In this document: positions 32,201 through 44,032 of the stretch, in pieces
Numbering within the stretch: the stretch's first letter is position 1
Layout: every line of letters begins with the position of its first letter
Notes under the pieces: generated by a model
The model's input: the letters and a program-made list of their open reading frames with translations, nothing else
Databases searched by the model: none
Told to the model about the DNA's origin: nothing
NCBI GenBank assembly: GCA_019096065.1
Contig: JAGUCH010000004.1
Coordinates: forward strand, 5,270,001-5,334,000
DNA length: 64,000 nucleotides
From: Paracyclopina nana
Lineage: Eukaryota; Arthropoda; Copepoda; Cyclopoida; Cyclopettidae
Reading direction: 5' to 3'
Made by a program: the position numbers and the translations under genes

Positions 32201-35200
32201 CTCAGTTTGATCCAGCTTGGGATCTGGTACCTCTTCTTCAGCTTCGGAGCTGGATTCCACTGTCTCCACAGGTTCATCCTCTTCCTCTGAGCTGGAGCTC
32301 CTCATAGGTTCTGACCAATGCCTTGTTCTTAAGAAAGGGGCTGGGGGAGCCGGGAAGTCATCCCTTTCAATGGGCCTCTTCTTGCGCCTTCTTTTGGGCT
32401 TTCCATTCTCCACTACAGCCTAGAATTAGTTATAAAACATCTTTTACTTTGCTTTACAAAAAATAATGCCTTAACTAATTTGAGTTTATTTAGCTCATTT
32501 TTTTAGTAAATGATGCAATTGCATGCCTTCGGGGTTTTTGTAATAAGCTTAAAATAGCTGTAGGCCTGATTCAAGTGTTTTATTCACTAAGATACTTGAT
32601 CATTTTTCATTTTCAATTAAGGCTCATAATTGTGGGACTTAAAGCAGCTTATTGGTTCACTCATGTTACAGCTTTGGGCTTCAAATCATGGGACTCATTA
32701 TTAAGTTGTAGAAGTAAAGAAATTAGGAGGTTAGTCATTAAGTCAAAGAATTTCAGACTGTGACATAAAATTTTTAGCCTACCTGATCAACCTCATCATG
32801 TTGAGGTGGCTGTCCATCAGGATAATGGCTATAATTGATAGGCTCCTCATTATTCATATGAGGCGACTTAGGCCTTGGTGTGGATGACTTTAGCTCCTCA
32901 AGCATGACCCGCATGCCAGTCCTTGAGTGTGACCTTGACCTGCCCCAAAGCTGTTGGCTATAGGAGCTTCTGGACCTTGAAGAGGGTCGCGAGCCGTCAG
33001 CATTGGGCGGGGGCACATGAAAGTGCATGGCAGGCGCGCTAACCTTGCGGTCATACGGGTCAATGGGTTTTTTCATGCTGAAGCCGCCATCTTGGGCTGC
33101 GCCTAGGTATGAATAGGTAGGCTGGGGCGTCAGCCTGAGCGGGCTGGGGCCGCGCTGGTCATCAGGCGGGTCAAACGCGCCGGTCATCATGCTCTGACGA
33201 GCTAGATGCTGTTGCAAAACCGTGCACATTTTTCCTAAGATGAAAAACGGTGAATTAGTCAATTTCTTGAGTGGCCTCTGGCTGACAGCACTTCAACAGT
33301 GACTTAGAGGTTATGTAATGCCTTTTCAGGTTTTAGGGAGCGGCAAAAGCAAGCAGCTGAAGTTAGTGTAGTGAGAAGCAGCTGAAGCAGTGTGTACTAA
33401 AGCAGCAGCAGGGCAGATATTTCTGTAGAAAGCTGCTGTGTGACTGCTATATACTACAGTGGCTCACAGTCTGTCTGCCTCTCAGTTTGCTAGGAGAAAG
33501 CCTTAGCTTGTATGGAGAGGGAGGGTGCTAATTATGATTTTCTGATTTTGAGGGCCAATATTTGGCCTCTTTTAGTGGCTCACAGTCTGTCTGCCTCTCA
33601 GTTTGCTAGGAGAAAGCCTTAGCTTGTATGGAGAGGGAGGGTGCTAATTATGATTTTCTGATTTTGAGGGCCAATATTTGGCCTCTTTTAGTCAAGCTTA
33701 ATTATGAAATTATTCTGTGTGCAATGGGATGATTGCCTACAGAGCAAGTTAAATTATGGCTGATAATGCCAAAGAAGCATAAGTTTTTTTTGTGAGAGTT
33801 TCTGCTCAGCAAACTTAGGACAGCACATGCACTGTAGTGTACAACTTTTACTAACACTAGGATTGAGTTCTAGAACGTCAGAGATGAGTCACGACCTGCT
33901 ATGATTTTCTTTTAAAATCCTAGCTACCTGATTTTTTTAAAACTCTCGTAATTAAAAAAGGGTCCAATTTCAAAATCAATTCTGAAACTCCATGCCACTT
34001 ATTTTTCATACAATCAAAATTGTGGGAATAATTTCACTTGAAAACGTGAGATTCATTTTGTGGTTGATAGATTTTCTCCCGAGCAATCAGGCTTATTTTT
34101 GAGTGCTGATGTAAAATATGTCTGTTCTCTCTTAGCCAAGAGCTCTACACATTACATGTTTTCTTCAGTCATTGTGGCAAGAAAAGGGACCTTTCTTCAA
34201 GAATTGTGCTCATGTTTGGCGCCATAATAACATAAAGAAGAGTGCAAGGCATGCAATAACATGCAGAGCAAAATAAATCAATTTTAGCCGCAAGCTGAAT
34301 TTACTAAGGCTCCTTTTTTAATCAGGAAAATTTGCCTTATCTTTATTGTTCAGCAACTGGGTGTGACCTTACATAGTTTACACTAGCTATGCTGAAAAAT
34401 AGGCAGCAGGAAACCTTCAGCTAAATGTCATGCAGAATTTTAAAAATGGCAAAAAACTGGCTATGAAAAGACAATAAAAATTAAAACTGGTTTTTATGCT
34501 ACTAATGCATCCTTGGCCAAAAAGGAAAACTGGATTATCAACTCAAAGCTCAGATTTGTCCAATTCAAAGTGAAGCATGAAATTATGTTTTGGGAAAAAC
34601 CCAATGAACCATGAAAAAAATTTACAGAAATTCAAAGTTATTCCGAGTTTGGATAAACATGTTTTGGGGGGCTTTTTGGACCCTTTTACGTGTCACGCAT
34701 GACCAATCTCTTTATGGGATGCCTAGCTAATGGGATACAAATGCATGCTCAATATTGAGCCACAGCCAAATAAACCAAAAAATACATCTAACATCTAAAG
34801 AAGAAAAAGAATGGAAATAATGATGCTGCTGTCAGCCAAATTCCTGAGCCATGATTGAAGCTGGAATGTTCATCAAAGAATTAATCAGAGGAACTTTGTT
34901 CGGGGTATGGCCATGTGTTAGAAACCTGAGCCAAAGTATCGTGGTGATACTTTATGCAGCCAACTCCGAAAATGGAGTCATGTCATGCGAAACCATAAAT
35001 AAATGCTGTCAATTTATGCAGTTTCATCCCATTTAAAAAAGCCCAGTTTATGCAATCTAGCCCAAAATCTGGAAAACTAAATCAATGAAGAAGTCTTTGA
35101 AACTGGGCTCTTAGTTCTAAATTCATAAAGCTTTATAGCTTAGTTTTAGAGCTGACCACTAATGACTCACTTTTTTCAATGGCACTTGCAAAATCATCAA

Positions 35201-38200
35201 TTTAATGAGTTATGAAATGCAGCATCAAATGAAAAATGCTATTGAATTTATCATCAACTCATGAATTGAATGCTTCAATGCAAAATCGAGTGATGTTTGA
35301 TTGAAAACATTGCCAAACCCTCATAAAAGCTTCTTTTATCATTGCTTTGAAGTGCATATCAAACCTAATCATAGCTGACCAATTAGGCTGAAAACAGCTT
35401 CATTGTTTCCACCCTCATGGCAATGCTTAATTGAATGTCATTCAAGCTTGAAGGGAGCAATGGCTAGCCCTGCTAAAAAGCTAAATATATAAACTAGTTT
35501 AGTTCGGAGTACTTACTGCAATACTGAGTGATTTTAGCTTCTGGCAAAGAAGAAGTGTAGAGCTTTACTGAGAGCTATGCAAGTCTGCCCAGCAACGCCA
35601 CAAGCTAGAATCAGCTGAAGCTAAGCAAGCCACACTGAGAACAGCACTCTGCACTGCACAGTGGAGTAATAAAAGAGCGCGGTGCTTCAACTTAGCCACT
35701 GTGGACTGCTGAGTGGAGAGCAGCATGAGAATGCTTTGCATTTACACAGACTTGTTGTTGTGTGGGAAAAATATGAAAAATTACCTTACCTTACTGTTGA
35801 AGTGTTTGGTTGATTGTTGAGAGCTTGATAATTTTGAAAATATGTCGAATATATGAATTAGATAAAACAGTTGACTTAATTTTTTGCAAATATTGCATGA
35901 CACATGTGTGTCAAATTGGGTTTCATGAGAAGTTGAGATAATTTCCCGTGAAAATAAAGCCTTGAAAATGAACGAAATCTCAACATCTCAATTTGATTGG
36001 GAATCACGACATTTTCCAAAATAATGCCTAAATGCTAGTTTTAAAGCAGCCGACCATATTTTATGATATTCACCCTTTTTGTGGCAATTGGGATGAAAGA
36101 TAGGTATGGAAAATATCTCATCGAAGGATATGTACAATTCTGGGAAAAAATCCTCTGTAAGCTTTCATCAATCATGAGAAATATGATGATCCTTGCTAGA
36201 TCCAATATCCATGGGACATACGCATTCACCATCAAAATAAGTAGAAATTACTGCTTATTGCCAAAGAAATATTCTTTTTTCTCTTCGTGATAAACTTGTG
36301 CGCGCAGCAGCTGACGTGAGTGCACGCGCGACAGCTAACTTTTGACATTTCGGCGGAAATTGAGTAAATTTCAAGGCCAATAAATATAAAGAGGGTGGAG
36401 ATTCCCTAGACAGATTCTGGAAGCATGAAGGACAAATTAAGATTCTTATCACATACACATTTGGAGCCATAAAAAAGCATTTCATGTCCAATTATGTTTG
36501 AAAATAGTAATTTTTTCTTCGTCAATCTGGCAACTTTTGAAGTAAAGTATGTACTCCCACACACTTGCGTTTATTTAAAGAGGCAAAACGAAATACATCA
36601 GTTATGCTGCTCACTGCAAATAAACTTGTTTTTTCCTTCTTCTTGCTTCCAACAGGCATATTTTGTGTGTCAAATCACAGGGCTATGATAAAAACGCAAA
36701 GCAGGCATCACTTTGCTAACAAAACTTAGTCATTAAACAATCACTGTGCGCAATCAATTAACAGAGCGCAATCAGTTCACAGCGCTCTCTCAGTTCACAG
36801 CGCCCACTCAGCTCACAGGGCTCACTCAGTTCACAGCGCTCACTCAGTTCACAGCGCTCACTCAGTTCACAGAGCCCACTCAGTTCAAAGGGCTCACTCA
36901 GCTCACAGGGCTCGCTCAGTTCACAGGGCTCGCTCAGCTCACAGGGCTTGCTCAGCTCACAGGGCTCGCTCAGCTCACAGGGCTCACTCAGCTCACAGGG
37001 CTCACTCAGCTCACAGGGCTCACTCAGCTCACAGGGCTCACTCAGCTCACAGGGCTCACTCAGCTCACAGGGCTCACCCAGAACGCTCACTAATTTTATA
37101 AAGTTTATGTTTGAATTGAAAAATTCAACTTGATCGTACTATGCTTATTCTTTGTATCTTATTTCTTTTTGTTTGACCCTGTGCTACTTTTTGTTATAGA
37201 AGCAGGATTATTGCCCTCGAAACTAGCAAGGGGAGCTCACATGACATTTCAAATTGGGGGATTTGTACGGCTCAAATTGCGTTTAAAGAGGCAGCATAAT
37301 AAAATGAGATGCTTTATGAATTTTTTCATTCAACAGGAAGTCTTGAAATATGATATTTACCTAATTTTCATAGAAAAAAAAACATAAACTCGAGTTCTCA
37401 GAGGATTTACAATAGCCCTTTTTTTGGCATTATCATTGTGAAAATGAACCAAGCTGCAATTGTCTTGAGTGATAAAAGCATGGCATGGGAAACAAACACT
37501 AAAATGATTAGTATTGCCTCAGGTGGCAACAAAGAGTAAAGCAACAAAAATTGAGTTACTGCAGCAGATGGCAACACTTGAAATTACATTTGCGAAAAAA
37601 ATAGCAACTCACCCGTAAAATCTGCCACTCTTGGGATAGGCATTGACCACTCTGGCTGGAATATTACGCATCAAATCCTTTTGACCAGTGTACAAACTGG
37701 TTAAGTAGCACATGGACAATGCGAAAGAGTCCAGAGGAAAGTCAAATAAAATGTCATCATAAATCCTGGTGGATTTGAATAGGTCTTCTTTTGCCAGACT
37801 TTCCAGCGCCTCCAAATGCATCTTTTCCCTATAAATATCGCTTACATTAGCTTAATAGGCTTGATCAATCCATGGTTTGGCTTTCTAATATTAGGCTTTT
37901 TTGCATGAGCAAATACTTTATAGTAGGCTTTAAATAACCATCTAAGGGTCATAGAGCGAAAAGGGTAAAGTTATTTTACCAATGTGTGGTTTTTTCATTA
38001 AGGTTGCCCTTTTTCACCAAGTCATTGATATCAAAGAGCAATTTAGGGTTTTTTCTCGGGCTCTCGCCAATGGCTTGCATGGTCAATGCCACAACCTTAG
38101 CCATGAAGAAGTCAGGGTCAGCTTGGATCATTTTAGCCAATGTTTCCTCAAGATTTCCAAACTCAGGATCATCATCATGTAGGGCTAATTGAGTTAAGGC

Positions 38201-38302
38201 TGAGTCAAATAGTTTGGCAGCCTCATTAGAAGGAGTTGACAGGGCCAAGTGATCCCTGTTAAAGGCCTCAAGATCCCTGTAGTGAAATGGGAACCAGCTC
38301 AT
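29270..38302 (-). CDS. TTC38: Tetratricopeptide repeat protein 38
   Basis: A 480-residue TTC38 orthologue (human 469). Seven exons on the minus strand: 38302..37980, 37828..37613, 30585..30439, 30331..30160, 30095..29899, 29841..29718 and 29533..29270; every junction keeps phase. Family stretches are LALSTPSNEAAKLFDSALTQ, DIWAIHSITHI, NHIWWHESLFHVQVGNYAEA and ILNQVLIQSA. Exon 2 ends in GG and exon 3 supplies G, which confirms that these two, nearly 7 kb apart, belong together. That large intron (30586..37612) contains a complete headpiece gene on the same strand and several repeats. Cytoplasmic alpha-helical repeat protein; biochemical role not established. Confidence 0.88.
31303..33229 (-). 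CDS. Villin-headpiece protein, abLIM/Unc-115 or dematin-like, nested in a TTC38 intron
   Basis: Predicted actin-binding cytoskeletal protein of 484 residues. Three coding exons on the minus strand, 33229..32783, 32419..32040 and 31930..31303, phases consistent. The long middle part is disordered: Ser/Pro/Arg-rich (SRPSSRSRSSYSQQLWGRS), then a basic-acidic stretch (KPKRRRKKRPIERDD, SSSEEEDEPVETVESSSEAE). The last 60 residues form a villin headpiece: NYRLPGDVDRCNLERHLTDA, FYRLPYWKRCDLKRRANLF, closest in pattern to Unc-115/abLIM. No LIM domains are seen. The start Met follows directly after an acceptor (CATCTTAG|GAAAAATG), so upstream exons exist, either 5' UTR or LIM-coding exons of a longer form not found here. 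Confidence 0.82.
33458..33689. repeat. Perfect 116-bp tandem duplication
   Basis: Two abutting units of 116 bp (33458-33573, 33574-33689), each starting AGTGGCTCACAGTCTGTCTG, with no difference seen by eye. Lies just upstream of the headpiece gene and inside the TTC38 intron. Confidence 0.92.
33690..36756. other. Non-coding part of the large TTC38 intron
   Basis: About 3 kb without a supported coding region. It probably contains the promoter and untranslated first exon(s) of the headpiece gene, because that gene's first coding exon starts with a splice acceptor. Candidates could not be narrowed by eye. Confidence 0.45.
36757..37089. repeat. 18-bp minisatellite, about 18 copies
   Basis: Tandem array of the unit CTCACTCAGYTCACAGGG with variants; early copies use AGCGCTC, later ones AGGGCTC, giving a visible gradient and a near-homogeneous last third. 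Because 18 is divisible by three, open frames run through it on both strands, but these are repeat artefacts (LTQLTG and SEPCEL hexapeptides). Confidence 0.92.
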
Positions 38303-38576
38303 ATCAAACGGAATTGCTAATTCGCTGTCGCAAGATAAATTGATAACAAATTGTTCAGAGTGACCAGAAAGAACATTTTGTGCATTTCAAGTGAGCGCAA
38401 CAATTTATTTCTAGGGATGCAACCTCACTCAAAAAATATTTCTCTTAACCATGGGAAGTTGAAAGCCTGAGAAATCATAGGGTTCGCCATTTTTGCAATT
38501 GATAGTACTGTATTTTTATTGTAACAAAACTTATAGAGGACAGGAAACACGAATTAATAAAAAAAATAACGAGGAT

Positions 38577-41456
38577 CTAAGGACAAGTCTTTTGTAGGTA
38601 GATAACCTTGAAGCCTTTTGTCTTTGCATCTGCTGCTGTTTCGGCTAGCTCAAAAGTATCAGACACAAAGTTCAAACGAAATGGAGCATCACGGGCTGAA
38701 ATGAATTGTCTCATGGAATATGTTTACAGGATTACTGAGTACTAAATCTTACAACAAACAGTTTTAGGTGTAGTACCACTTGCGGTGACAATTCCACCCA
38801 TTCCTCCACATTGAGAAACTGGCACTGGCAAGCTGTTATCACTTTTTATGGCCCCAGGGATCATGATGCAATCATAAACTCCAGTTGATTTCATTCCATT
38901 CGTGCCATACCCACAGCATGATTCTCCCTTTGAAGAAAGAATAGGGACTTGCTCCTTAAGCAGAAACCAAAATAGGAATACCTTCACAACTCCTTTAGTA
39001 TTTTTTCCACCTAGTTGGACATCAGTTGCTGCAGCGGCTGTCCAACAAATCCGACAGAAGCCAGCCTCTTTTCTAAATAATGTTTGTGATGATGAACTCT
39101 TCAATTCATGCCTGAATTATCTGGATTACCTGACACAAATGCGTTGGTTCTGCTCAGCCAAATGAAAGCCATTGTTGTAATTGAAAGATTTCACCGATCC
39201 GGTACCACCCATGCCAAAATAGTACTGGGTACATCCGGGTGGAGCCAAGTTGATGTAATTGCAAGGGTATTGGGTAATTTTGATGCTGAATGTTCTGGTT
39301 GGAATGGTGGTTCCTACCGCATTTTGCCCCAAAGCAAAACCCAAATCATGACATGCATCTGCGGCATCAAAATAAACTGCAAGAGATTCATGTTTAAGGT
39401 GCACTTTGCTGAATTTCAATGAGCCAATTACCATGCTCTCCCTGCATATCTCCGCATACCCTAGGCACATTTGGAGCATTGGATATTGAAAAAATATCTG
39501 TCAAGCAATTTGAGGCGTAGTTAAATTTTTTTCCTGCAGCCGCTTGTTGTCCATTAGCTTGCAAGCCAACACTTAAAGAAAGTGTGCTTGGCCCAGTGAT
39601 GGCAAAGCTGTTAAAATCCAGCCTCATCTAAAAAATGGGATCGAAAACATTCATTTCATATGTGTTTCTTTAAAGCTCGACAAAGAAAGTAATCATTATT
39701 GGGGTTTGTGAGCTTTGTTGCAAACCTAGTATGTTAACTTAAGACATTCTTATTGAAGCAGAAGTTAGTTTTTTGTAGATATATCTTTTTAAAAGGGATC
39801 CAGAAATTCCTCCGCGACTTCGTTTTTACTATAGGGCATCATACAGAGGCAACATCTGGCCCCATTAGGAACAATTCATGGGGAATTTTCGCTGAGCTAA
39901 GTGTTCCATATTAGTGCAGCTCATTTTTTTGGGTTGCCCATGCCATGAATTAACGTAGTGCTTCGAAGTCGAGGAGGAATTTCAAGAACCCTACTTACCC
40001 TGGGTTTTCAAGAACCCTAATCTTATGTCTAAAATAAACTGAATTTGGCTGGAACGAGCTGAACCTAGCTTATTAAGTAAGGTTACTTTTTCAGCGAGGT
40101 TCCTTGACTGAAATATCGAATACGGTAGCGCCATACCTTCTTTTCTGCTTGGAAAGTCTCAAGAATACCTCAACTAGACAATTACGATTTCAGTCGACAC
40201 ATACGACATATTTTGTGATACTGTGCACTGTGGACAAAAAAGCCGTTTTCGCGCTCATGGGAAATTCCGTCAAATCGCCAAATTCTCATTTCAAGTCCAA
40301 TTTTCAGCTTCTTATTTGAATGATTTCTAGGCTATCAAAAGTGTCCGAATTAGAGTGCATAGACAGATAAAGATGAAAATTCGCCTTAGAAACCAATTTG
40401 TCTTGGATTAAGTGGTGTTTTTTTTGAAAAAATGGTAGAAGAGCCAATCCAGTAGCCTGCTTTTAGGCTATAAGAAAAAAATGCTGCGTTGATCTCGCGA
40501 CTTTTTTGGGAAGAGCGTGAAAGCGGCATTTTTATATCCCGTTCATCTGCCCCCAAATTCCTTACGATAATGCACGCCGAACGCCTTACGGAAAGGAGAA
40601 AAATTGTCTTATGACAAACACAAAAAGTAAACTTCTGCTGATGCTAACACTTTGGGAAAAAACGGGTCAATTTTAAGACTATTGATAAGTAAACACTCAA
40701 AATTACATTTCAATTTCATTGCCAAATTGGTTACTTCTGAATCAATATTCATCACACAAATTCATATGAACCAACTCAAAAATGCAGAGGTCATACATAT
40801 AAGATACAGCTGAAATAATCAAAGTTTTTCTGAATTTTGCCCTAAATTTGTATACTCGATTCCTGGTTCAACTAGTTGAGAAGCCCTTCTTAAGTGGCTT
40901 GATAGCAAAACTCCTTTGCCTTATGACAATTTTTTACTTTCCGAAAAGCAACTTTGCACATGAACGGGACATTAACCACTGTGTAGTGGAAATAAGAGTT
41001 ACGTGCCAAAGTGTTTTGCAAGCAAGTAATACCTGGCAAATGTCAGAGCTGCACTTGCAAATTTTGCTTCGACAAGCTCCTGCCTTGAGATTTGATGCCT
41101 CAAAGTAGGTGCAGTTCTGGGAAAAAGTCTGTCCACATCCCATGGTGACTGAGAGCAGAAATAGTGAATTCATTTCCTTGCTATAATTTGAACGATCCTT
41201 TGTTGAGCTTACATATGCAACAGACTCCAAATCCTTGAGCGCATGAGCCACCTGAAGTTCCTCCATTGCTGGTACATTCTTCCCTTAGAAAGGAAAAAAT
41301 GGACATAACTTAAATTTATCTTTGCCTCAAATTTAAGGCATACTGGGTGTAGCAGGTCCCATTTTTGGCTCCACCAGCAATTTCGCATGGACGATTAGGG
41401 AACCTCACAATTTGGAAAATAGGCACTGCAATGAAGCAGAATGTAATCAGAGACAT
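38577..41456 (-). CDS. Secreted CUB-domain protein, copy 1
   Basis: Secreted Cys-rich arthropod CUB-family protein of 375 residues. Eight exons on the minus strand: 41456..41344, 41283..41213, 41148..41033, 39627..39432, 39376..39130, 39072..38982, 38927..38753 and 38695..38577; all phases fit. A signal peptide (MSLITFCFIAVPIFQIV) leads to GTCYTQEECTSNGGTSGGSC, then the first CUB half: NCTYFEASN, SSDICQMRLDFNSF, CLTDIFSIS, RVCGDMQGEHVYFD. The second half has GCTQYYFGMGGTGSVKSFNY, QRICVRKEAGFCRICW and CCGYGTNG, ending FRLNFVSDTFELAET. The 54-bp intron between exons 6 and 7 has no stop and could be retained. The 1.4-kb intron 3 contains a dispersed repeat. Function unknown; the family is expanded in many arthropods. 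Confidence 0.85.
40224..40533. repeat. Dispersed repeat, copy A
   Basis: About 310 bp almost identical to 45053-45360: both share GCACTGTGGAC, AAAAAGCCGTTTTCGCGCTC and GAAAGCGGCATTTTA at the ends, with only a few substitutions and small indels between. No coding capacity and no clear terminal repeats; an unclassified non-autonomous element or segmental copy. Confidence 0.85.
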
Positions 41457-41800
41457 ATTATTTTTTTCATTGAAGCTGCATTTGAGTGCTTTCGCTTTAG
41501 GAAGTCAGGCCAAAATGCAGCTTATATCATAAGCAATTTTTCATGCCCTTTTTAAATAAAGCTGACTTTGATAAATGATATTTAATTATAATTATGCTTT
41601 TTTCGATTTTTGAGAATTCCTTACAACCTTTGAAAAAAATTTAAGGTGACACGAAAAATAGTCGCTATAAATTAAATTGCGTAGCTAAACAAAAAATGCG
41701 AAAGACGAAACCTATAAACTATATGTTTATAAAAACGTAGAAGTTTTAATGAGGTTTGTTAAGGCGTATAAGGGCTCAAAAATTCCGGTCCTGCTTTATC

Positions 41801-42025
41801 TTAGGCATGGTTCACCTGCTTCTAATATCTGAAAGTCAAAATATCGAAGCGAAATACTGAGAAACTGAGAATTAAGATACTGTTGTAGGATGGCTTTTGG
41901 TACCAAAAGACCGAATCCGAAGAAAAAATCTAAAAAATAATTTGGGAAGTACCTGATATCTGCAAATATCAGCTTAACATCGCTCGATATTTTGATAATA
42001 ATATCGCAGGTGAACAAGGCCTTAA
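41801..42025 (-). mobile_element. Harbinger-like MITE, inverted copy
   Basis: About 225 bp. Read on the minus strand it begins TTAAGGCCTTGTTCACCTGC and its interior (CTTCGGATTCGGTCTTTTGG, then AAAAGCCATCCTACAACA) matches the copy at 42292 in opposite orientation. TTA/TAA bases next to GGCCTTGTTCAC-type ends fit PIF/Harbinger MITEs. Confidence 0.75.
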
Positions 42026-42291
42026 TTTGCTTGAATGAAGCTTTTCAAGAATATTTTCATTTACAAGAATTAATCAAGATTAATATGTCTAATTTATGAT
42101 TGACGCCCATTATGCAAAATATTGAAAATGCAACTTCTACTGATTCATGCTTTAAAGATATTTTCTTACCGTCAGACTTTTTTACTTGTGAGACTTATGC
42201 TCTATTCATCTACAGACTAGCTGCGTAGAGTTGTCATTATGCATGGATTTGTCATAATGCATTCCTTAAGGAACGGTAGATGAACAGTATA

Positions 42292-42527
42292 TTAGGCCCT
42301 GTTCACCTGCAATCATTTCAAAAAAAATTAACGCGCGATATTAAGCAGATTTTAGCAAATATTTATCCTGTATTTGTAAAATCATTTTTCTGATTTTGGC
42401 TTCGGAATCGGTATTTTGGTAGCAAAAGCCATCCTACAACAACTTAAAAATTCTCAGTTTTTCAGCATTTCTCTCCGATGTTTTTCCAAAATATTAGCTA
42501 TATAATAAATAAGTGAACAGGCCCTAA
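42292..42527 (+). mobile_element. Harbinger-like MITE, direct copy
   Basis: About 236 bp starting TTAGGCCCTGTTCACCTGC and ending GTGAACAGGCCCTAA, so the ends are inverted repeats with TTA/TAA outermost. Interior CTTCGGAATCGGTATTTTGG and AAAAGCCATCCTACAACA match the inverted copy 270 bp to the left. No transposase. Confidence 0.78.
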
Positions 42528-43868
42528 CTTTAGAATACATCTGATTCCTTAATGAGAAGCACACTGTTCAGCAAATTATCATATTATCTCAAATAATTGA
42601 GAGACATCAATTTCATTAGCACATTTTCTGATTCGGAGAACGAGCTGCTCACGATTGGTGGTGGACCAATTGTTGCTGTAGACTGCCTTTACCCATAAAA
42701 ATAAATAAGTCAGAACGAGGGAATGTGATGAGTTATAGGTTTGCTTTTTTTTGGAAAAGCACTTTATTTTTCGCATGTGCTAAGAAACCTTGGAAATTCC
42801 CGGAAATATTGAGCAAAAATAATTTTTTTCCGTTTCCTCCGAAGTTATTAGGACCATAGAGACCCAATACGCAACATTTGAAACCTTGAAACCTTTTGAT
42901 TGCGTTTTTTTATGAGTAGTCTTTATGAGTCATCTTTTAAAAAAACTTAGCAAAAGGTCGCCAAACTTTTGAAAGAAAGCTATGATTGCAAAATCTAAAT
43001 AGTCAAGAAGTAGCCAAAATGAAATGATCCTTTCTTGATTTGGCAAGGTAATTTTACTCGCATAAATCTCAGTTATGGTATAATAAAATTAAAGCACTTA
43101 CAAGAGTTAGTGGCACTTAAGTAGCGTGTTAAACATGCCGAGCTAAATTGAAGTTAAAATTGCGTTACATTTCAAAAGTGATTTCAACGCGCTTCACGTA
43201 CGCCAGCGCAAACGAGTTGTCACGTGCGCCCTCGTACCAGCTTTTTAACACGTTGAAATGAAAAATACACCTACATTGCGTGGCATGATAACTTTTTTAT
43301 ATACTGTAATACGATTTCCTCGTGTTATAATTCAGTTTACCGATCTGGCTCAGCTCTTTTATATCACAGTTATTTGAAAGCAGTTTGGGGGATATTAAAT
43401 ACTTAACAGCCCTGGAATCAAATTTGAGGGATTTAAAAGTAATTTAATGCCCCTCACATTCCGTGGACCTAATCCAAATTCCAAAGAATGTGGAAAAAAG
43501 AGAGGAATTACCTAAAGTAGAATCTCAGACCGTTGGATTAGCCTGACCTCGGATTTTAACATGGAAAAACACTCGTACAATTACAGCCCTAGCAGGCTCG
43601 GGCTAGTAAAGCTGTACTCGAGTTTTCCCACTTTAAAAATCCTCGCTCAGCTATTTATTGACCCTACTTTACGTGCCCCAGCTCGAAATAAATAGCTATT
43701 AGGCCCTCGTGGCTTCTAAAATGAGAATGGCATCACTGTTGCCTTCTTAACTACTTTCTATACCCTTTTCATAGGGGGAACTTGAGTCTCTTGGCCTTAA
43801 ATTTGGCTTTTAAAAATTGTAAATGGAGTCAGTTTTGGCAATAAATAGCTCATTATCTTCTGTGTTTT

Positions 43869-44032
43869 TCATCGTGGCGTAGCGGCGGGTGTTATCGGTT
43901 CTTATTTACTGAAGAGGTTGCGATGTCAGTAAATAAGAAACAATTGTTATCGGTTCTTATTTACTGACGTCGCAACTTCGTCAGTAGATAAGAACCGATT
44001 ACAACCGCAACCATGCTACGATCAAAGACTCA
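43869..44032. repeat. Nested palindrome (foldback element)
   Basis: Two adjacent hairpins share the arm ATCGGTTCTTATTTACTGA: 43893-43911 pairs with 43925-43941, and 43949-43967 pairs with TCAGTAGATAAGAACCGAT at 43981-43999. The outer flanks (GTGGCGTAGCGGCGGGTGTT and, reverse-complemented, GTAGCATGGTTGCGGTTGTA) also pair imperfectly, so the whole 164 bp can fold back. Confidence 0.75.

Noticed and set aside
36758-37093. Long open frames on both strands made of LTQLTG or SEPCEL hexapeptides
   Set aside because: Caused by an 18-bp tandem repeat without stops; no start context, family or splice support.
38928-38981. In-frame stretch between CUB copy 1 exons 6 and 7 as coding
   Set aside because: Has a donor (AAG|GTATTC) and a good acceptor (TTTCTTCAAAG) and encodes a hydrophobic stretch absent from the family pattern; retention stays possible.
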